Of a stretch of 64,000 nucleotides of DNA, positions 9,878 through 20,677 are shown piece by piece. A model generated the notes under the pieces. It had not been told where the DNA came from, ran no database searches, and worked only from the letters and a program-made list of their open reading frames with translations. Where the stretch lies: NCBI RefSeq assembly GCF_000235425.2, contig NZ_KI912267.1, forward strand, positions 107,456 to 171,455. The letters run 5' to 3'. The first letter of the stretch is position 1. Each line of letters opens with the position of its first letter. The position numbers and the translations under genes are program-made. Source of the stretch: Pseudofrankia saprophytica. GTDB taxonomy: Bacteria > Actinomycetota > Actinomycetes > Frankiales > Frankiaceae.

Positions 9878-10727
9878 GGCGGGCCGCCGCGCGCTGCAGC
9901 AGGTCGAGGCCGACGATCACGAGCAGGCTGACCGCCAGCAGGACGGTCGCGGTCGCCGCGGCAGCGGGGAAGTCGAAGTTCTCGATCTTCTGGTAGGCGT
10001 ACATCGAGGACACCTTGGTACGGCTGAGGCCGCCGGAGATCAGTAGCACCGAGCCGTACTCGCCCATCGCCCGGGCGAACGCCAGCGTCGCCCCCGACGC
10101 GATCGCCGGCAGCAGCACCGGCAGCACGACCCGTCGGAAGATCGTGAACGGCGACGCGCCGAGGCAGGCGGCGGCCTGTTCGACCTCGGTGTCCAGCGCC
10201 ATGAGTACCGGCTGGACCGACCGCACCGCGAACGGAAGCGTCACGAAGAGCAGCCCGAGCACGATCGCCCGCTGGGTGCCGAGCAGGTGGACGCCGACCG
10301 GGCTGTTGGTGCCGTACACGGCGAGCAGCACCAGCCCGGCGACGATGGTCGGCAGCGCGAACGGAATATCGATGATCACGTCGACGAGTCGCCGACCGGG
10401 GAAGGGGTCACGCACCAGCACCCAGGCCAGCAGCGTTCCCATCACGGCATTGATCGCGGCCACCAGCAGTGAGCTGACCACCGTCAGGCGCAGCGCTCTC
10501 ACGGCACTGGGGTCGGTGATGTTGTCCCAGAAGCCGGACCACCCACCGGTGAACCCCCGCGCGACGACCGCCGCCAAGGGGATCAGCACCAGCAGGCTCA
10601 GCCACAGGACCGCCACGCCCAGCCCAAGCCCCGACCCGGGCCCGAGCCGCGCGGCGCCAGAGGCGTCCCGCGCGGCCCGGGAACGAGCCGGTGAAGCCGC
10701 CGTCGCCGGCTCCACCACAGTGCTCAT
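9870..10727 (-). CDS. cysT: Sulfate ABC transporter permease CysT
   Basis: Second permease subunit, 285 residues with about six membrane spans (LGVAVLWLSLLVLIPLAAVV first). The coupling loop is EVEQAAACLGASPFTIFRRV and the family motif is AFARAMGEYGSVLLISGG. A 30-residue basic N-terminal extension precedes the first span. Starts at ATG 10727, overlapping the stop of the binding-protein gene by 4 nt. Assignment as CysT rather than CysW follows from its position directly after the binding protein and its overall match to the CysT type. Confidence 0.95.
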   Translation of the reverse strand: MSTVVEPATAASPARSRAARDASGAARLGPGSGLGLGVAVLWLSLLVLIPLAAVVARGFTGGWSGFWDNITDPSAVRALRLTVVSSLLVAAINAVMGTLLAWVLVRDPFPGRRLVDVIIDIPFALPTIVAGLVLLAVYGTNSPVGVHLLGTQRAIVLGLLFVTLPFAVRSVQPVLMALDTEVEQAAACLGASPFTIFRRVVLPVLLPAIASGATLAFARAMGEYGSVLLISGGLSRTKVSSMYAYQKIENFDFPAAAATATVLLAVSLLVIVGLDLLQRAAARRG

Positions 10728-11788
10728 CCGGTGGCGTTCTCGATCTTCGTCACGATGCCGTTGTCGGCGTCGAAGAACTCCTTGTTGACCTTGCTCCAGC
10801 CACCGAGGTCCGTGATGGTGGTCAGCTTCTCGATGGTCGGGAACGGCTTGGAGGGATCGTTCGCGCCCTCGACGGTGCCGATGGTCGCGTTCTTGTCCGT
10901 CGGGCGGAAGCCGTGGCTGGCGAAGATCGCCTGGCCCTCGTCACTCTTGGCGTATGCCAGGAACGCCTTGGCCGCCGGCGAGGCGGACACGGTCACCGCG
11001 GCCGGGTTCTCGATCAGGAAGGTTTCCTTGGGGATGACGTAGTCGAGGTCGACACCCTTCTGCCGGGCGCCGATGGCCTCGTTCTCGTAGGAGAGCAGCA
11101 CGTCGCCGGTGCCCTGGGTGAACGTGGTGGTGGCCTCCGCGCCGCTCGCGGGCTTGCTCACCACGTTCTTGAAGAAGGACGTCAGGTACTCCTGGGCCTG
11201 CGCGTCCGTGCCGCCCTCGGCCAGGGTGTGGGTGTAGGCCGCGAGGATGTTCCACTTCGCCGAGCCGGACGAGGCCGGGTCCGGCGTGACGATCTTCACG
11301 CCTGGCTTGATCAGGTCATCCCAGCCGGTGATGTGCAGCGGGTTCCCCTTGCGCACCGCGATCACCACGACCGAGTTCGAGATCTGACCCTTCGTGCTGT
11401 CCGCGTTCCAGTCCTCGGCCACGAACTTCGGCACCAGGCGAGTCATGTCCGGGTCGAGAGAAAAGGTCACGAAGTCGGCCTTCTGGCCGCTGGCCACCGA
11501 CTTGCTCACGGTGCCGCTCGCCCCGAAGGTCTCCGAGAACTTCACACCCTTGCCCGCGTCCGTCTTGACGAACGCGTCCTGCAGCTCGTCGTAGGCCGGC
11601 TTCGGAACCGAATACCCCACGATCGCGACCGACTGGCCCGCGTTGGCTCCCGCGCCGGCTCCCGCACTGGCACTCGCCCCAGCGTCGTCGCTTCCCCCGG
11701 AGTCACCGCCGCAGGCGGTCACCGCCAGCGCGAGCGCCGCACCAGCAGCGATCAAGGGCGCACTGCGCCACAGCCTACTCGGCTTCAT
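10724..11788 (-). CDS. Sulfate-binding lipoprotein of the ABC importer
   Basis: Extracytoplasmic binding protein (Sbp/CysP family), 354 residues. The signal peptide has basic MKPSRLWR, a hydrophobic core and lipobox VTAC, followed by a Gly/Ser/Ala linker. The family pattern is clear: VGYSVPKPAYDELQDAF, GASGTVSKSVASGQKADFV, TPDPASSGSAKWNILAAY and a late GQAIFASHGFRP. The start is ATG 11788 with GAGGA upstream; an in-frame start 8 codons earlier would spoil the signal peptide. First gene of a five-gene run: binding protein, cysT, cysW, cysA, Rrf2 regulator. Sulfate versus thiosulfate preference cannot be read from sequence. Confidence 0.94.
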   Translation of the reverse strand: MKPSRLWRSAPLIAAGAALALAVTACGGDSGGSDDAGASASAGAGAGANAGQSVAIVGYSVPKPAYDELQDAFVKTDAGKGVKFSETFGASGTVSKSVASGQKADFVTFSLDPDMTRLVPKFVAEDWNADSTKGQISNSVVVIAVRKGNPLHITGWDDLIKPGVKIVTPDPASSGSAKWNILAAYTHTLAEGGTDAQAQEYLTSFFKNVVSKPASGAEATTTFTQGTGDVLLSYENEAIGARQKGVDLDYVIPKETFLIENPAAVTVSASPAAKAFLAYAKSDEGQAIFASHGFRPTDKNATIGTVEGANDPSKPFPTIEKLTTITDLGGWSKVNKEFFDADNGIVTKIENATG

Positions 11789-11829
11789 ATCTGGTCCTCC
11801 CCGGACGTACACACCGCAACGCTACAGGC

Positions 11830-11844
11830 AAGTCGATCGGACTT
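11830..11844. promoter_or_regulatory. Inverted repeat upstream of the sulfate-importer operon
   Basis: AAGTC, 5-nt spacer GATCG, GACTT, 42 nt upstream of the binding-protein start. The arms extend imperfectly to GCAAGTC/GACTTGT. It is the right size and place for an operator of the Rrf2-type regulator encoded at the operon end. Functional assignment is inference. Confidence 0.4.
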
Positions 11845-11891
11845 GTCGGGAACGACAGCATGCCAGACCGGGCACACCATGACCAACACCT

Positions 11892-11907
11892 TGTTGCATC
11901 CGCAACA
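11892..11907. promoter_or_regulatory. Second inverted repeat in the sulfate-importer upstream region
   Basis: TGTTGC, loop ATCC, GCAACA, a perfect 6-bp dyad about 105 nt upstream of the binding-protein start in an AT-richer patch. It could be another operator or an RNA hairpin; nothing in the sequence decides. Confidence 0.3.
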
Positions 11908-11931
11908 CGGACGAGTAACAAACTTTCCGTT

Positions 11932-11954
11932 TTCTCGATGGGCTTTATCGAGAA
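11932..11954 (-). terminator. Hairpin after the GNAT gene
   Basis: TTCTCGAT, 7-nt loop, ATCGAGAA: a perfect 8-bp stem 35 nt beyond the GNAT stop and before the sulfate-importer promoter region. It probably ends the transcript that includes ispG and the GNAT gene; there is no U tract. Confidence 0.5.
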
Positions 11955-11988
11955 TAGAGTTGAGAGGCCCCCAGCGGGGAGCGAAGAT

Positions 11989-12840
11989 CTAAAACAGGAT
12001 CGACGCGAAGGTGCCGACGCGGCTGAAGCCCACCCGCTCGTAGGCGCGGCGGGCGGGCAGGTTGAAGTCGTTGACGTACAGGCTGACGACCGGCGCGTAC
12101 ATCGCCTGCGCCAGCGCCACGACGCTCGCCGTGCCGGCGGCGCCGAGCCCGCGGCCGCGCAGCCGCGGCGCGACCCAGACGCCCTGCACCTGGCTCACCC
12201 CGCCGGCGATCGCGCCGATCTCGGCCTTGAACAGCACCTGCCCGTCCTCGATCCGCGCGAACGAGCGGCGCTGCCCGACGAACTCCGCGACGCGGGCGCG
12301 GTAGAGCGCGCCGCCGTCAGCGAGGATCGGCGACACGCCGATCTCCTCGGTGAACATCGCGATGCTTGCCGGCATCAGGATGTCCAGCTCGTCCGGGCGT
12401 ACCAGCCGAACGCACGGGTCGGGGGCGACCAGCGGCGACCCTTCGATCACCAGTAACGGCTGCTCGCCCCGCACCTCGCGAGCCGGCCCCCAGAAAGGCT
12501 CCAGGTGACCCCACAGCTCGGCCACCGCGCCAGCCTCGCCGACGATCGACGAGCAGCGCCGGCCGGACCGGCGGGCCCGTTCGGCGAACAGCCGAACGGA
12601 CGCGGCACCGGCACCGACCGGCCACAGGTTCGCGCCCGAATAGCACAGCGCGGCGATCCTGCCGTCGACGACGTGTCCCCAGACCTCCGCGCCCAGCCGC
12701 CACGGGTCGAGCCCACAGGCCTCCACCCGGGACGCGACGAACACGTCGGTGACCGGGTCCCGGGCCAGCAGCTGACGGACCGCGGGCAGGTCGCGGTCGT
12801 CGAGCAGCCGGACCGGGCTAGACCGTAGTGGCAGACCCAT
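11989..12840 (-). CDS. GNAT family acetyltransferase (DUF4081 type)
   Basis: 283-residue protein. The N-terminal half (DPVTDVFVASRVEACGLD, then WGHVVDGRIAALCYSGANLWPV) matches the DUF4081 domain that precedes a GNAT domain in actinobacteria. The C-terminal half has the acetyl-CoA-binding pattern VQGVWVAPRLRGRGLGAAG (motif A: R-G-R-G-L-G) and VSLYVNDFNLPARRAYERVGF. It probably acetylates an amine or protein; the substrate is unknown. It sits 19 nt after ispG, the usual partner, and is likely co-transcribed with it. Confidence 0.88.
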   Translation of the reverse strand: MGLPLRSSPVRLLDDRDLPAVRQLLARDPVTDVFVASRVEACGLDPWRLGAEVWGHVVDGRIAALCYSGANLWPVGAGAASVRLFAERARRSGRRCSSIVGEAGAVAELWGHLEPFWGPAREVRGEQPLLVIEGSPLVAPDPCVRLVRPDELDILMPASIAMFTEEIGVSPILADGGALYRARVAEFVGQRRSFARIEDGQVLFKAEIGAIAGGVSQVQGVWVAPRLRGRGLGAAGTASVVALAQAMYAPVVSLYVNDFNLPARRAYERVGFSRVGTFASILF

Positions 12841-12859
12841 CCAGCATCATGATCCGCGG

Positions 12860-14014
<1,155 letters not shown>

Positions 14015-14086
14015 TTTGTCCTCACTGGGATATGGATGCGATTGGGCGCACGGCAGACCGATGCCCGGAGCGGCGCGCCTCGCGGG

Positions 14087-15268
14087 TCACTGCAGACGGA
14101 TCGGGTTGACGATGTCGGCGGACAGGATGAGCAGGCTGAACCCGAGCAACACGACGACCGTCGCGTACGTGGCTGGTAACAGCTTGGCGAAGTCCACCCG
14201 TTTCACGGGGCCACGGTAGCCACGCAGTCGGCGCACCCCATGCCGTGCCTGCTCGAATGCCAGGACGGCGATGTGGCCGCCGTCGAGCGGCAGCAGCGGC
14301 AGCAGGTTGAAGATCCCGACGGCGAGGTTGATCGCCGCCACCAGGACCAGGAAGTCGCGGATCCGGTCCGGCCAGGAGCTGCCCGGCGCGGCGACGACAT
14401 CACCGCCGATGCGGGCGGCGCCCACGACGCTGACGAATCCGGCGGGGTCACGGTTGTCGCTGAACAGGTTGCCCAGGTCATCGAGACGATGGGTCAGCGT
14501 GTCGTACATCCCGGTGAAGCCAGACCAGATGACCTCGCCGGTGCGCGGGATCGCCGCGATCGGACCGTAGCGCTCGGAGTCCGTGCCCGGCTTCACCCCG
14601 ATGGCCCCGACCGGGTCGGACCCCTCGGCGCCGGTCTGCCGGTCGCGCAGCACCTGCACGAGATCCGGGCGCAGCGTGACCTGCTTGCCGTCCCGGTCGA
14701 CGACGACGGTCGCGGCGCCCGCGCCGTGGTCACGCACGAGCTGGGTGAACTGCTTCCAGGTCGTGACCCGCACGCCGTCGAAGGACAGCACCCGGTCGCC
14801 GACCTCCATGCCGGCCGCGGCCGCCGGGCCGGGGCCCGAGCACTGGGTACTGGTCGACACGCAGCTGGTCGCGCCGATCTTGTTCTCGCTCACCTTCGGC
14901 GTGCCGAGCGCGATCAGGACGGTGTAGATCAGCACGATGGCGATGATGAAGTGCACCACCGAGCCGGCGGACATCACCACGAACCGAGCCCGGGCCGGCT
15001 TGTTGTAGAACGCCCGCGGTACGTCGTTCGGGTCGATCTCCTCGAGGGGGGTCATCCCCTCGATCTTCACGAACCCGCCGGCGGGGACCAGCTTGACGCC
15101 GTACTCCGTTTCGCCGCGCTTGCTCGACCACACGGTCGGGCCGAAGCCGACGAAGAACCGGGAGGCCTTCATCCCGTAGTGCCGGGCCGTGAAGAAGTGG
15201 CCCGCCTCGTGCAGGCAGACCGACACCAGCAGCGCCACCGCGAAGGCGACGATGCCAAGGATCATCAC
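14087..15268 (-). CDS. Site-2 protease, RseP/Rip1-type M50 metallopeptidase
   Basis: Intramembrane zinc protease, 393 residues. The HEXXH motif is HEAGH at residues 20-24 in the first membrane span; a PDZ domain lies around residues 140-215 (AAGMEVGDRVLSFDGVRV); the third metal ligand is in LPLDGGH near residue 330. GGFVKIEGMTPLEEI is the membrane-reentrant GxG region. In mycobacteria Rip1 cleaves anti-sigma factors; the substrate here is unknown. The GTG start overlaps the dxr stop by 4 nt, and the dxr-rip-ispG order is standard in actinobacteria. Confidence 0.95.
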   Translation of the reverse strand: MMILGIVAFAVALLVSVCLHEAGHFFTARHYGMKASRFFVGFGPTVWSSKRGETEYGVKLVPAGGFVKIEGMTPLEEIDPNDVPRAFYNKPARARFVVMSAGSVVHFIIAIVLIYTVLIALGTPKVSENKIGATSCVSTSTQCSGPGPAAAAGMEVGDRVLSFDGVRVTTWKQFTQLVRDHGAGAATVVVDRDGKQVTLRPDLVQVLRDRQTGAEGSDPVGAIGVKPGTDSERYGPIAAIPRTGEVIWSGFTGMYDTLTHRLDDLGNLFSDNRDPAGFVSVVGAARIGGDVVAAPGSSWPDRIRDFLVLVAAINLAVGIFNLLPLLPLDGGHIAVLAFEQARHGVRRLRGYRGPVKRVDFAKLLPATYATVVVLLGFSLLILSADIVNPIRLQ

Positions 15269-16494
15269 CGCGACACCACCTCGTTGGCCGTCTGGTCGAT
15301 CAGCCGGTTCGCGGCGGCCCGGGCCTCACGCTCGGTGGCGAAGACCTCGTCGAGGGTCGGCTTGGCGATCACCTCGTGCGCCGAGAGCACCTCCGCGACG
15401 ACGTCGACGATCCGGACGAACGGCAGCCGCCCCGCGATGAAGGCGGCGACCGCCTCCTCGTTGGCGGCGTTGAAGACCGCCGGCGCGGTCCCGCCACGCT
15501 TGCCCGTCTCCCGCGCGAGCCCCACCGCCGGGAAGGCGGTGGTGTCCAGCGGGAAGAAGTTGAGGGTCTGCGCGGTCGTCCAGTCCATCGGCCGCTGGGC
15601 CTCCGGAACCCGCTCCGGCCAGCCGAGCGCCAGCGCGATCGGCAGCCGCATGTCGGGCGGTGAGACCTGGGCCAGCGTCGAGCCGTCGTAGAACTCGACC
15701 ATCGAGTGCACCAGCGACTGCGGGTGTACGACGACATCGATGTCGTCGTACGGAATACCGAACAGCAGCTGTGCCTCGATCAGCTCGAGGCCCTTGTTCA
15801 TCAGGGTCGCCGAGTTGATCGTGATGACGGGGCCCATCGCCCAGGTCGGGTGCGCGAGCGCCTGGTCCAGCGTGACCGCCTCCAGCTCCGCGCGCTTCTT
15901 GCCGCGGAACGGCCCGCCCGAGGCGGTGAGGATCAGCTTGCGCACCTCGTGTCGCCGCCCGCCGCGCAGGCACTGCGCGAGCGCGGAATGCTCCGAGTCC
16001 ACCGGGACCAGGCGGTCCGGGTCATCGCCGACGGCGTCGAGTACCAGCGGACCGCCGACGACGAGCGACTCCTTGTTCGCGAGCGCCACCGTGCGGCCGG
16101 CCGCCAGCGCGGCAAGGGTGGACGGGAGCCCCACGGAGCCGGTGATGCCGTTGAGCACGATGTCACACGGCCACGCGGCGATCTCGAGCGCGGCCTCGGG
16201 GCCGCCCAGGATCTTCGGGACGACGAACTCGCCCTTGCGGTAGCCGCGCTTCGCCGCCTCCGCGTAGAAGGCGAGCTGCAGGTCCTGCACGGCCGAGGCC
16301 GCCGACACCCCGACGACCTCGACGCCCAGGTCGAGCGCCTGCCGCGCGAGCAGTTCCACGCGCGACCCGCCGCCGAGCAGAGCGACGACCCGGAACTCGT
16401 CCGGGTTGCGCTGGACCACGTCGATCGCCTGGGTCCCGATTGATCCCGTCGACCCGAGCAGAACGACCTCACGTACGACCCGTGGCTGCGACAC
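15265..16494 (-). CDS. dxr: 1-deoxy-D-xylulose 5-phosphate reductoisomerase
   Basis: Converts DXP to MEP with NADPH, the committed step of the MEP pathway and the target of fosmidomycin. 409 residues. The NADPH-binding start is VLLGSTGSIGTQAIDVV; then LANKESLVVGG; the catalytic metal site PVDSEHSALAQCL; LTASGGPFRG; and HPTWAMGPVITINSATLMNKGLELIEA, given here in part as the substrate loop near residue 210. GTG start at 16494. Coupled to the downstream protease gene. Confidence 0.98.
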   Translation of the reverse strand: MSQPRVVREVVLLGSTGSIGTQAIDVVQRNPDEFRVVALLGGGSRVELLARQALDLGVEVVGVSAASAVQDLQLAFYAEAAKRGYRKGEFVVPKILGGPEAALEIAAWPCDIVLNGITGSVGLPSTLAALAAGRTVALANKESLVVGGPLVLDAVGDDPDRLVPVDSEHSALAQCLRGGRRHEVRKLILTASGGPFRGKKRAELEAVTLDQALAHPTWAMGPVITINSATLMNKGLELIEAQLLFGIPYDDIDVVVHPQSLVHSMVEFYDGSTLAQVSPPDMRLPIALALGWPERVPEAQRPMDWTTAQTLNFFPLDTTAFPAVGLARETGKRGGTAPAVFNAANEEAVAAFIAGRLPFVRIVDVVAEVLSAHEVIAKPTLDEVFATEREARAAANRLIDQTANEVVSR

Positions 16495-16602
16495 CCGTCC
16501 ATTGTCGCAGGCTCGTCCCTGGCTCGACGACGGCCTGTTCGGTTCACCCCTGTTCGGTTCATGACACCCCGCGCCCGCCCCGTGTGGAACCGGGAGCCAG
16601 GC

Positions 16603-18021
16603 TCAGCCGCCGGCGAGGGCGCTGCCCAGGGAGCCGGCGATGCCCGGGGAGTCCGCCGACACGACCGATCCGACCACCGGGTGGGCCTGGAAGTAGAGCA
16701 GGCTGACCACCGTCGCGCTGAACGACGTCGCGGTCGGGCCGAGCTCGGGGCGTGCCTGCGCCTGGGGCCACGTGTGGCCGCCGCCGGTGACCGACAGGGC
16801 GCCGACATCGGGCTTCCCGTCGCAGGTCCAGGCGGTCAGCTTGCCGAGCCCGGGCAATACCTCGTCCTTGGGTTCCGCGCCACAGCCGGCGGCCTGCGCG
16901 TAGCGGCGGAGACGGTCGGGCACCGGCTGCGCGGTGACACCGGTGAACGGGGCCGCCCGCGGCGCACCGCCCCCGTCCCAGGGGGCGATCTGGTCGGCCG
17001 CGCCGTGGATCTCGAGCAGGTTCGTGACGGTCTTCACGCAGCTCGCCGGCACCGTGGCGCCGGCCACGGAGACGATCGCGGCGATCCGCCCGGGCAGCGC
17101 GCAGCTCGCGGCCACCGCCATGTCGGCGCCGTCCCCGAACCCGGTGGCGAAGACCCGGTCGTCGGCGAGGCAGCCGCGGCCGCGCAGGTCGTTCAGCAGC
17201 GCGGCGACGAACGCCACGTCATCCGGCCCGACGGCGCTCGACCGGATGAAGTTCCACCGCTTGTCGACCCCGGCCGGGACGACGACGACGTAGCCACGCT
17301 TCGTCGCCTCGCCGGCCAGGCCGGTGTAGGCCTCCAGGTCGGTGGGTGCCTGACCGTCGCCGTGGAAGTTGAGGATCACCGGCCGAGGCTGGTTGTCGCC
17401 CGCGGCGGCGGGTGGGACGGCGAGCAGGTAGCTCCGCTTCGCCGAGCCGACGGTGACGGTCTCGGCGGTCACGCCCGCCGGCAGCGTCTTGCCGGTCTTG
17501 CAGCCGCTCGGAGCGGGCGAGGCCACGACGACGCTCGCGCCGTCTCCCCCGCCGCTCCCGTCGGTGGCCGCCCCCGCGCCGCCGTCGGGAAGGCCCGCCC
17601 GCGCCGCGGCGGCGATGTTCGCCCCCGGCTCGCCCGACGACCGCGACGGGTCGTGCGCGAGCGCGTACCAGAGCAGCATCAGGAGCACGATGCCGGCGGC
17701 GGCGATCGGAACCAGCGTCGTGCTCCTGGACGTACCCGCGCGCGGGCCGCCCCGGCCGGCCACCCGCGCGCGGCGCGGCCCCGAGGCGCGGTGCCCGCGG
17801 CCGGGAGTGGCGTCGCGCCCGCCGGACTCGAGCCGGCTGGCCAGGCCGCGGCCGGTGGAGGAGCGCGCCGGGACCCGGCGGGCCGAGACATCGCCGCCGC
17901 CCCGGCCGGCGACGGGCCTGCCGGCGGCGGCGCTCCCGCCACGGCCCGCGGCACCGCCGCGACCGGTGGCACCACCGCGACCCGCGCCGCCGCCCCTGGC
18001 GGGCGGGTTATCGAAGGCCAC
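16603..18021 (-). CDS. PHB depolymerase/LpqC-like protein lacking the nucleophile serine
   Basis: 472-residue membrane-anchored, probably extracytoplasmic protein. The first 130 residues are Gly/Arg/Ala-rich and basic, then one span ([19 protein letters not shown]), then an alpha/beta-hydrolase domain of the poly(3-hydroxybutyrate) depolymerase/LpqC family: [73 protein letters not shown] Asp loop and GGGHTWP. The expected G-x-S-x-G elbow reads G-F-G-D-G, so the nucleophile serine (residue 296) is glycine; the Asp and His positions are kept. Either inactive or using another mechanism. The GTG start lies 14 nt inside the rlmN 3' end. Confidence 0.8.
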   Translation of the reverse strand: MAFDNPPARGGGAGRGGATGRGGAAGRGGSAAAGRPVAGRGGGDVSARRVPARSSTGRGLASRLESGGRDATPGRGHRASGPRRARVAGRGGPRAGTSRSTTLVPIAAAGIVLLMLLWYALAHDPSRSSGEPGANIAAAARAGLPDGGAGAATDGSGGGDGASVVVASPAPSGCKTGKTLPAGVTAETVTVGSAKRSYLLAVPPAAAGDNQPRPVILNFHGDGQAPTDLEAYTGLAGEATKRGYVVVVPAGVDKRWNFIRSSAVGPDDVAFVAALLNDLRGRGCLADDRVFATGFGDGADMAVAASCALPGRIAAIVSVAGATVPASCVKTVTNLLEIHGAADQIAPWDGGGAPRAAPFTGVTAQPVPDRLRRYAQAAGCGAEPKDEVLPGLGKLTAWTCDGKPDVGALSVTGGGHTWPQAQARPELGPTATSFSATVVSLLYFQAHPVVGSVVSADSPGIAGSLGSALAGG

Positions 18022-19342
18022 GGCCCACGTCGGCGTCGCCGAGGCCCGGGACGCCCTCCAGGTTGTCGGTGACGCCCAGGGTGACCTCGCCGGCGCGGTC
18101 CGCCCGGCGGGGACCCGCGGTGTCGTCGGTGTCGTCGGCGGCGAGCTGGCCGCAGGCGGCCGCGATCTCGCGGCCGCGGGTGTCGCGGACGGTCGTGGTG
18201 ATCCCGCGGGCGCGCAGCCGGGCGACGAACTCCCGCTCGGCCGACCCGGCGCTGGCGTGCCAGCTCGATCCCCGGGTCGGGTTGAGCGGGATCAGGTTGA
18301 CGTGCGCGGGTCGCCCGGCCAGGCGCCTGGCGAGCAGATCGGCCCGCTCGGGCTGGTCGTTGACCCCGCCGATGAGGGCGTACTCGATGCTCACCCGCCG
18401 TCCCGTCAGCGACGCGTACTCCCAGGCGGCGTCGAGCACCTCGGCCACCTTCCAGCGAGTGTTGATCGGGACGAGGGTGTCGCGCAGCTCGTCGTCGGGA
18501 GCGTGCAGGGAGACCGCGAGCCGCACCGGCAGCCCCTCGCGGGCGAGCCGGCCGATCGCCGGGACGAGGCCGACCGTGGAGACGGTGAGGGCGCGGGCGG
18601 AGATCCCCAGGCCGTCCGGAGCCGGGTCGCTGATCCGGCGCAGCGCGGTGACCAGGGCCCGGTAGTTCGCGAGCGGCTCGCCCATGCCCATGAACACGAC
18701 GTTGGACAGCCGGTCCCGCGGCCTCCCGGAACCCGGCGCTGAGGCAGTCTCGCGTTCCGCCTGACCGGGCTGCCCGTCGGCGCCGGGCAGTTCGCCGCGG
18801 CGAAGCACCCTGGCGGCGTCCACGACCTGTTCGACGATCTCGGCGACCGTCAGGTTGCGCGTGAGCCCGCCCTGACCGGTCGCGCAGAACGGGCAGCCCA
18901 TCCCGCAGCCGGCCTGGCTGGAGACGCACACGGTCGACCGGTCCGGGTAGCGCATCAGCACCGACTCGATCGTCGCGCCGTCGACGGTGCGCCACGCGGT
19001 CTTGCGGGTCGCGCCGTCGTCGCAGGTCAGCGTCTTGCCGGCGGTCAGCAGCCTCGGCAGCAGCGCGTCGGCCAGCACGTCGCGGGCGGCGGTCGGCAGG
19101 TCGGTCATGCCGGCGGTGTCGCCGGGAGCGGCGAGCCGGGCGAAGTAGTGCCGGGCGAGCTGGTCGGCCCGGAAGGCCGGCTGACCGAGCTCGACGGCCG
19201 CCGCGCGGCGCTCGTCGCGGGAGAGGTCCGCCAGGTGCCGTGGGGGCTTCACCCGACGAGGTGTGAGGGTGAGGCCGACCGACTGCCCGGCTGGACCATC
19301 GGTCCCGGCGGGCTGGTCAGTTCCGGCTCTGGTGACTGTCAT
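18008..19342 (-). CDS. rlmN: Dual-specificity 23S rRNA/tRNA adenine-C2 methyltransferase RlmN
   Basis: Radical-SAM enzyme that methylates C2 of A2503 in 23S rRNA and A37 in some tRNAs. 444 residues, longer than the usual 350-380 because of terminal extensions and a loop rich in Gly/Glu. The radical-SAM motif C-x3-C-x2-C is [21 protein letters not shown] is the SAM-binding GEP motif; the resolving cysteine lies near the end in AAACGQL. The start was placed at ATG 19342; the frame is open well upstream into cdsA. Separated from cdsA by 58 nt. Confidence 0.96.
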   Translation of the reverse strand: MTVTRAGTDQPAGTDGPAGQSVGLTLTPRRVKPPRHLADLSRDERRAAAVELGQPAFRADQLARHYFARLAAPGDTAGMTDLPTAARDVLADALLPRLLTAGKTLTCDDGATRKTAWRTVDGATIESVLMRYPDRSTVCVSSQAGCGMGCPFCATGQGGLTRNLTVAEIVEQVVDAARVLRRGELPGADGQPGQAERETASAPGSGRPRDRLSNVVFMGMGEPLANYRALVTALRRISDPAPDGLGISARALTVSTVGLVPAIGRLAREGLPVRLAVSLHAPDDELRDTLVPINTRWKVAEVLDAAWEYASLTGRRVSIEYALIGGVNDQPERADLLARRLAGRPAHVNLIPLNPTRGSSWHASAGSAEREFVARLRARGITTTVRDTRGREIAAACGQLAADDTDDTAGPRRADRAGEVTLGVTDNLEGVPGLGDADVGRGLR

Positions 19343-19400
19343 AGCTCTGCCAGTGTGCCAAACCGACCCAGCGCCCGCTCCCGGAGGAGATCCGCGGAGG

Positions 19401-20513
19401 CTAGCCCGGGGGTAGGAAGGCGGTGATGAGCAGCCAGGCGACCGGCGCGGTGCACAGCAGTGAGTCGAGCCTGTCCATGATCCCACCGTGGCCGGGCAGG
19501 AGGTTGCCCATGTCCTTGATGCCGATGTCCCGTTTGAGCAGCGACTCGCCGAGGTCGCCGACCGTGGCGGTGCACACGGCGGCAAGCCCGAGAATCACCC
19601 CCTGCCAGACGTGGCCGCCCAGCGGCCAGCTGACGACCACGCTCGCGACGACGACGCAGGCGGTCGCGGAGCCGGCGAAACCCTCCCAGGACTTGCCCGG
19701 TGAGACCGTCGGGGCGAGCTTGTGCCGCCCGCCGGAGAGCACCCCGGCGGTGTAGCCGCCGATGTCGCTCGCGACGACCGTGCCGAGGAAGGCCACCACC
19801 CGCCAGCTGCCGTCGGCGGGCGCGGTCAGCAGCGCCGCGAAGCCGGCGGCGAACCCGACATAGACAGCGGCGAAGATCGTGGCGGCCAGGTCGGCCGGCA
19901 GCCCCGCCGGCTCGCCCAGGGCACGGACCGCCACGGCGAGCAGCACGGTGAGCGCGAGCGCGCCGACCAGCGCGCCGGGACCGCCGGCGTAGGCGGCGAT
20001 CGGCATCGCCACGGCGCCGGCGAGGAGCGGTGCCAGCGGCGGCCGCAGCCCCGCGAGCCGCAGCGCCCGCACGACCTCGAAGGTTCCGATCGCGACGGCG
20101 ACGCAGACGACGCCGATGAACCCGGCCTTGACGGTGAACAGCGGTACCAGGATCAGCGCGCCAAGCAGGACGCCGACGGCGATGGCCGCGCGCAGGTTGC
20201 GGCCGGCCCTGATCCGCCGCCGGGACGACGGGGCCGGCTCGTCGGCCGACCCGCCCGGTCCGGCCGGCCTGGCCCGCTCTGTCCGTCCCGCCTGGTTCTC
20301 GGGGGACGGGTCGTGGTCCGTGGGGGAAGGGTCGTCCGCGGCCGGTGGTCTCATGACGGCGTCGTCCGCCGCGGGGGACGCGGCCGGCTCACCGACGGAC
20401 CCATCGGTCGCCATCGGCTCGCCGACGGGCCCGCTGGCGCGGAGCAGCGAGCTGGGGGAGGCTTTCTGGCCCAGCCCGTCGGCCGGCGCCGTGGCGCGCA
20501 GACCTTCGCTCAC
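19401..20513 (-). CDS. cdsA: Phosphatidate cytidylyltransferase (CDP-diglyceride synthase)
   Basis: Makes CDP-diacylglycerol from phosphatidate and CTP for phospholipid synthesis. 370 residues: about 105 hydrophilic residues rich in Pro, Asp and Ser first, then about eight membrane spans. The family signature near the C-terminus ([12 protein letters not shown], then [18 protein letters not shown] and [11 protein letters not shown]) is intact. Starts at GTG 20513. It follows frr on the same strand after 164 nt that contain two strong hairpins, so it may not be co-transcribed fully with frr. Confidence 0.96.
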   Translation of the reverse strand: MSEGLRATAPADGLGQKASPSSLLRASGPVGEPMATDGSVGEPAASPAADDAVMRPPAADDPSPTDHDPSPENQAGRTERARPAGPGGSADEPAPSSRRRIRAGRNLRAAIAVGVLLGALILVPLFTVKAGFIGVVCVAVAIGTFEVVRALRLAGLRPPLAPLLAGAVAMPIAAYAGGPGALVGALALTVLLAVAVRALGEPAGLPADLAATIFAAVYVGFAAGFAALLTAPADGSWRVVAFLGTVVASDIGGYTAGVLSGGRHKLAPTVSPGKSWEGFAGSATACVVVASVVVSWPLGGHVWQGVILGLAAVCTATVGDLGESLLKRDIGIKDMGNLLPGHGGIMDRLDSLLCTAPVAWLLITAFLPPG

Positions 20514-20544
20514 CTCGCCCCTTCGCTGACCTCGCGTCGTTGGT

Positions 20545-20563
20545 CTGGGGGATGGTCCCCCAG
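20545..20563 (-). terminator. Hairpin just upstream of cdsA
   Basis: CTGGGGGA, loop TGG, TCCCCCAG: a perfect 8-bp stem 32 nt before the cdsA start and 115 nt after frr. It could be a second part of the frr terminator or a cdsA leader hairpin. Confidence 0.45.
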
Positions 20564-20630
20564 CCAGGCATCATGGGCCACCGGGAGCCCGTGGCGGAAC
20601 ATTCCCTCGGATTCGTCGGCGCGGATCGGA

Positions 20631-20656
20631 GGCATCGGGCGGTGTCGCCCGATGCC
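20631..20656 (-). terminator. Strong hairpin after frr
   Basis: GGCATCGGGCG, loop GTGT, CGCCCGATGCC: a perfect 11-bp stem 22 nt beyond the frr stop. Its place and strength suggest termination or attenuation between frr and cdsA. No U tract follows. Confidence 0.6.
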
Positions 20657-20677
20657 CGCTCAGCCGGCAGGAAGCGC

